Assembly (NCBI GenBank): GCA_003116875.1 | Contig: BCKT01000023.1 | Span: 1-64,000 of the forward strand | Reading direction: 5' to 3' | DNA from: Takashimella koratensis | Taxonomy: Eukaryota; Basidiomycota; Tremellomycetes; Trichosporonales; Tetragoniomycetaceae | DNA: 64,000 nt | Shown: one piece after another, positions 63,155 to 64,000 of the stretch | How positions within the stretch are numbered: the first letter of the stretch is position 1 | How the letters are laid out: every line of letters starts with the position of its first letter | The notes under the pieces: generated by a model | The model's database searches: none | Told to the model about the DNA's origin: nothing | The model's input: only the letters and a program-made list of their open reading frames with translations | Translations under genes and position numbers: made by a program

Positions 63155-64000
63155 ATGTCGACCGACTCCAAGACAGTCCAAGGCATCCACCTCAACAACC
63201 TCGCTACCACTAAGCGGCAAGCCGAGCCGATGGCCCTGCGGGCCAAACACTCGGTCCCGCTCGCCTTTTGGAACTTTACGCTCAACGGCATCCGCGGCTG
63301 GCTCTTCACCCTGCTCACCTCACCCGGCGACCTCTTCCAAAGCTGGATCAGCTCGGCGGTCGCCCTCTTCCTTTACCCTGCCATCTGGCTCGGACTCCTC
63401 GTCTGCGTCGCCATCTTTGTCATCGGTGACAGGCTCGGTCTCGGTACGCTCATCACCAACCTTGGCAAGAAGTGGGCGAACGGGTACAGCATCATCAACT
63501 GGTAGGTCAGCGTGCGACGGGTCTGACTCCAGGCCCAACAAGGACATCTTTGACAAGACGTCCACCGAGGCGATCAACGCGGCGCGAGCGATGCTGGAGG
63601 GGAAGTGTGAGTGGGAACGGATGACAGCTGATGACAGATGAGACGACCATCCCGCCGACCATCTCCAACGACACGGATGTGGAGCTGTCCAAGGTATCGA
63701 CGTGAGTGTGGTCTTGGATGAGCTGACGGTAGGCAAAAACTCTTCTCCACTTCGCTTGCACGCGCGCTCCTCCTCATGTCGGCGATCGTGTACGAGCGGG
63801 ACGATTCGTTTGTCGAGCAGGCGTCGTACCTCGCCCAGGAAGCGAGAACCAAGATGGCGCAAGGACCGGAGGGTGTCGCGGAGAGCGAGAAGCTGTGGAA
63901 CGACGCGAGGGGTTGTCTCAAGGACTCGGAAAAGGTCATACACGAGAAGGTGAGTGCATGCGTGACTGGCCTGACCTTAGGCGGTGCAATGGGGTCTCGA
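63155..64000 (+). CDS. Probable class 3 lipase-like protein, N-terminal part (runs off window)
   Basis: The visible part begins MSTDSKTVQGIHL and has one strong membrane segment near LFLYPAIWLGLLVCVAIFVIG. A soluble region follows after three introns: TSLARALLLMSAIVYERDDSFVEQASYLAQEA. The pattern LARALLLMSAIVYERDD followed by a helical region and ending in EKAVQWGL is what I recall ahead of the class 3 lipase core in basidiomycete membrane-anchored lipases, so the G-x-S-x-G elbow should lie beyond the right edge. The lipase core is not in the window, so this identity is tentative. Introns are near 63505-63532, 63608-63637, 63702-63733 and 63950-63980. Confidence 0.5.

Noticed and set aside
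1..64000. CRISPR arrays, operons with ribosome binding sites, riboswitches
   Set aside because: The window is eukaryotic nuclear DNA with spliceosomal introns; no regularly spaced repeats were seen.

Overview
The window is nuclear DNA from a basidiomycete yeast or filamentous fungus, most likely a tremellomycete close to Trichosporonales. This is inferred from intron style (29-60 nt introns with GTGAGT/GTAAGT donors and a CTGAC/CTAAC branch site only a few bases before the AG), GC-rich coding sequence, and gene content. I reconstructed 31 protein genes by joining exons by eye; 30 look complete and intact and the last runs off the right edge. I saw no tRNA, rRNA, CRISPR array or clear transposon. 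Exact exon borders are my reading and are untested by RNA data.

Layout. 1-13 kb is mostly housekeeping: a gamma-glutamyltransferase-family Ntn hydrolase, a HAK/KUP potassium transporter, the CCT gamma chaperonin subunit and a TBC-domain Rab GAP. 13-17.5 kb holds a stress-type SDR, an HSL-type alpha/beta hydrolase and an atypical Rossmann protein. 17.5-23.5 kb is a small unit with an apparently cytosolic GH43 glycosidase, an MCH-like MFS transporter and a divergent Zn2Cys6 regulator, which together look like a hemicellulose-oligomer utilisation module. 23.9-32.9 kb carries an SDR, a probable seven-helix receptor, two drug-type MFS antiporters (DHA1, DHA2) and a ribokinase-like PfkB kinase.

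33-48.4 kb is the most interesting stretch: a dense cluster with a sugar-type MFS permease, a sorbitol-dehydrogenase-like MDR enzyme, an HpcH/HpaI aldolase, two isopenicillin-N-synthase-like 2OG/Fe(II) oxygenases that are paralogs of each other, an SDR, a phytanoyl-CoA-dioxygenase-like oxygenase, a Zn2Cys6 regulator and a second permease of the anion:cation symporter family. Three bidirectional promoters of 177-297 bp tie most of these genes together and carry repeated CCG/CGG elements. I infer an uncharacterised catabolic (or tailoring) pathway: import, hydroxylation by up to three oxygenases, oxidation by two dehydrogenases, then retro-aldol cleavage.

49-64 kb contains a siderophore-iron transporter with a near-consensus iron GATA site, a bZIP factor convergent with it and divergent from a secreted beta-propeller/lactonase-like protein, an EndoIII-like DNA glycosylase, another sugar permease, a 31-exon ABCC transporter with microexons, and the first part of a probable class 3 lipase. 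Eight MFS or ABC transporter genes occur between 27.5 and 62.8 kb, so this is an uptake- and efflux-rich region.
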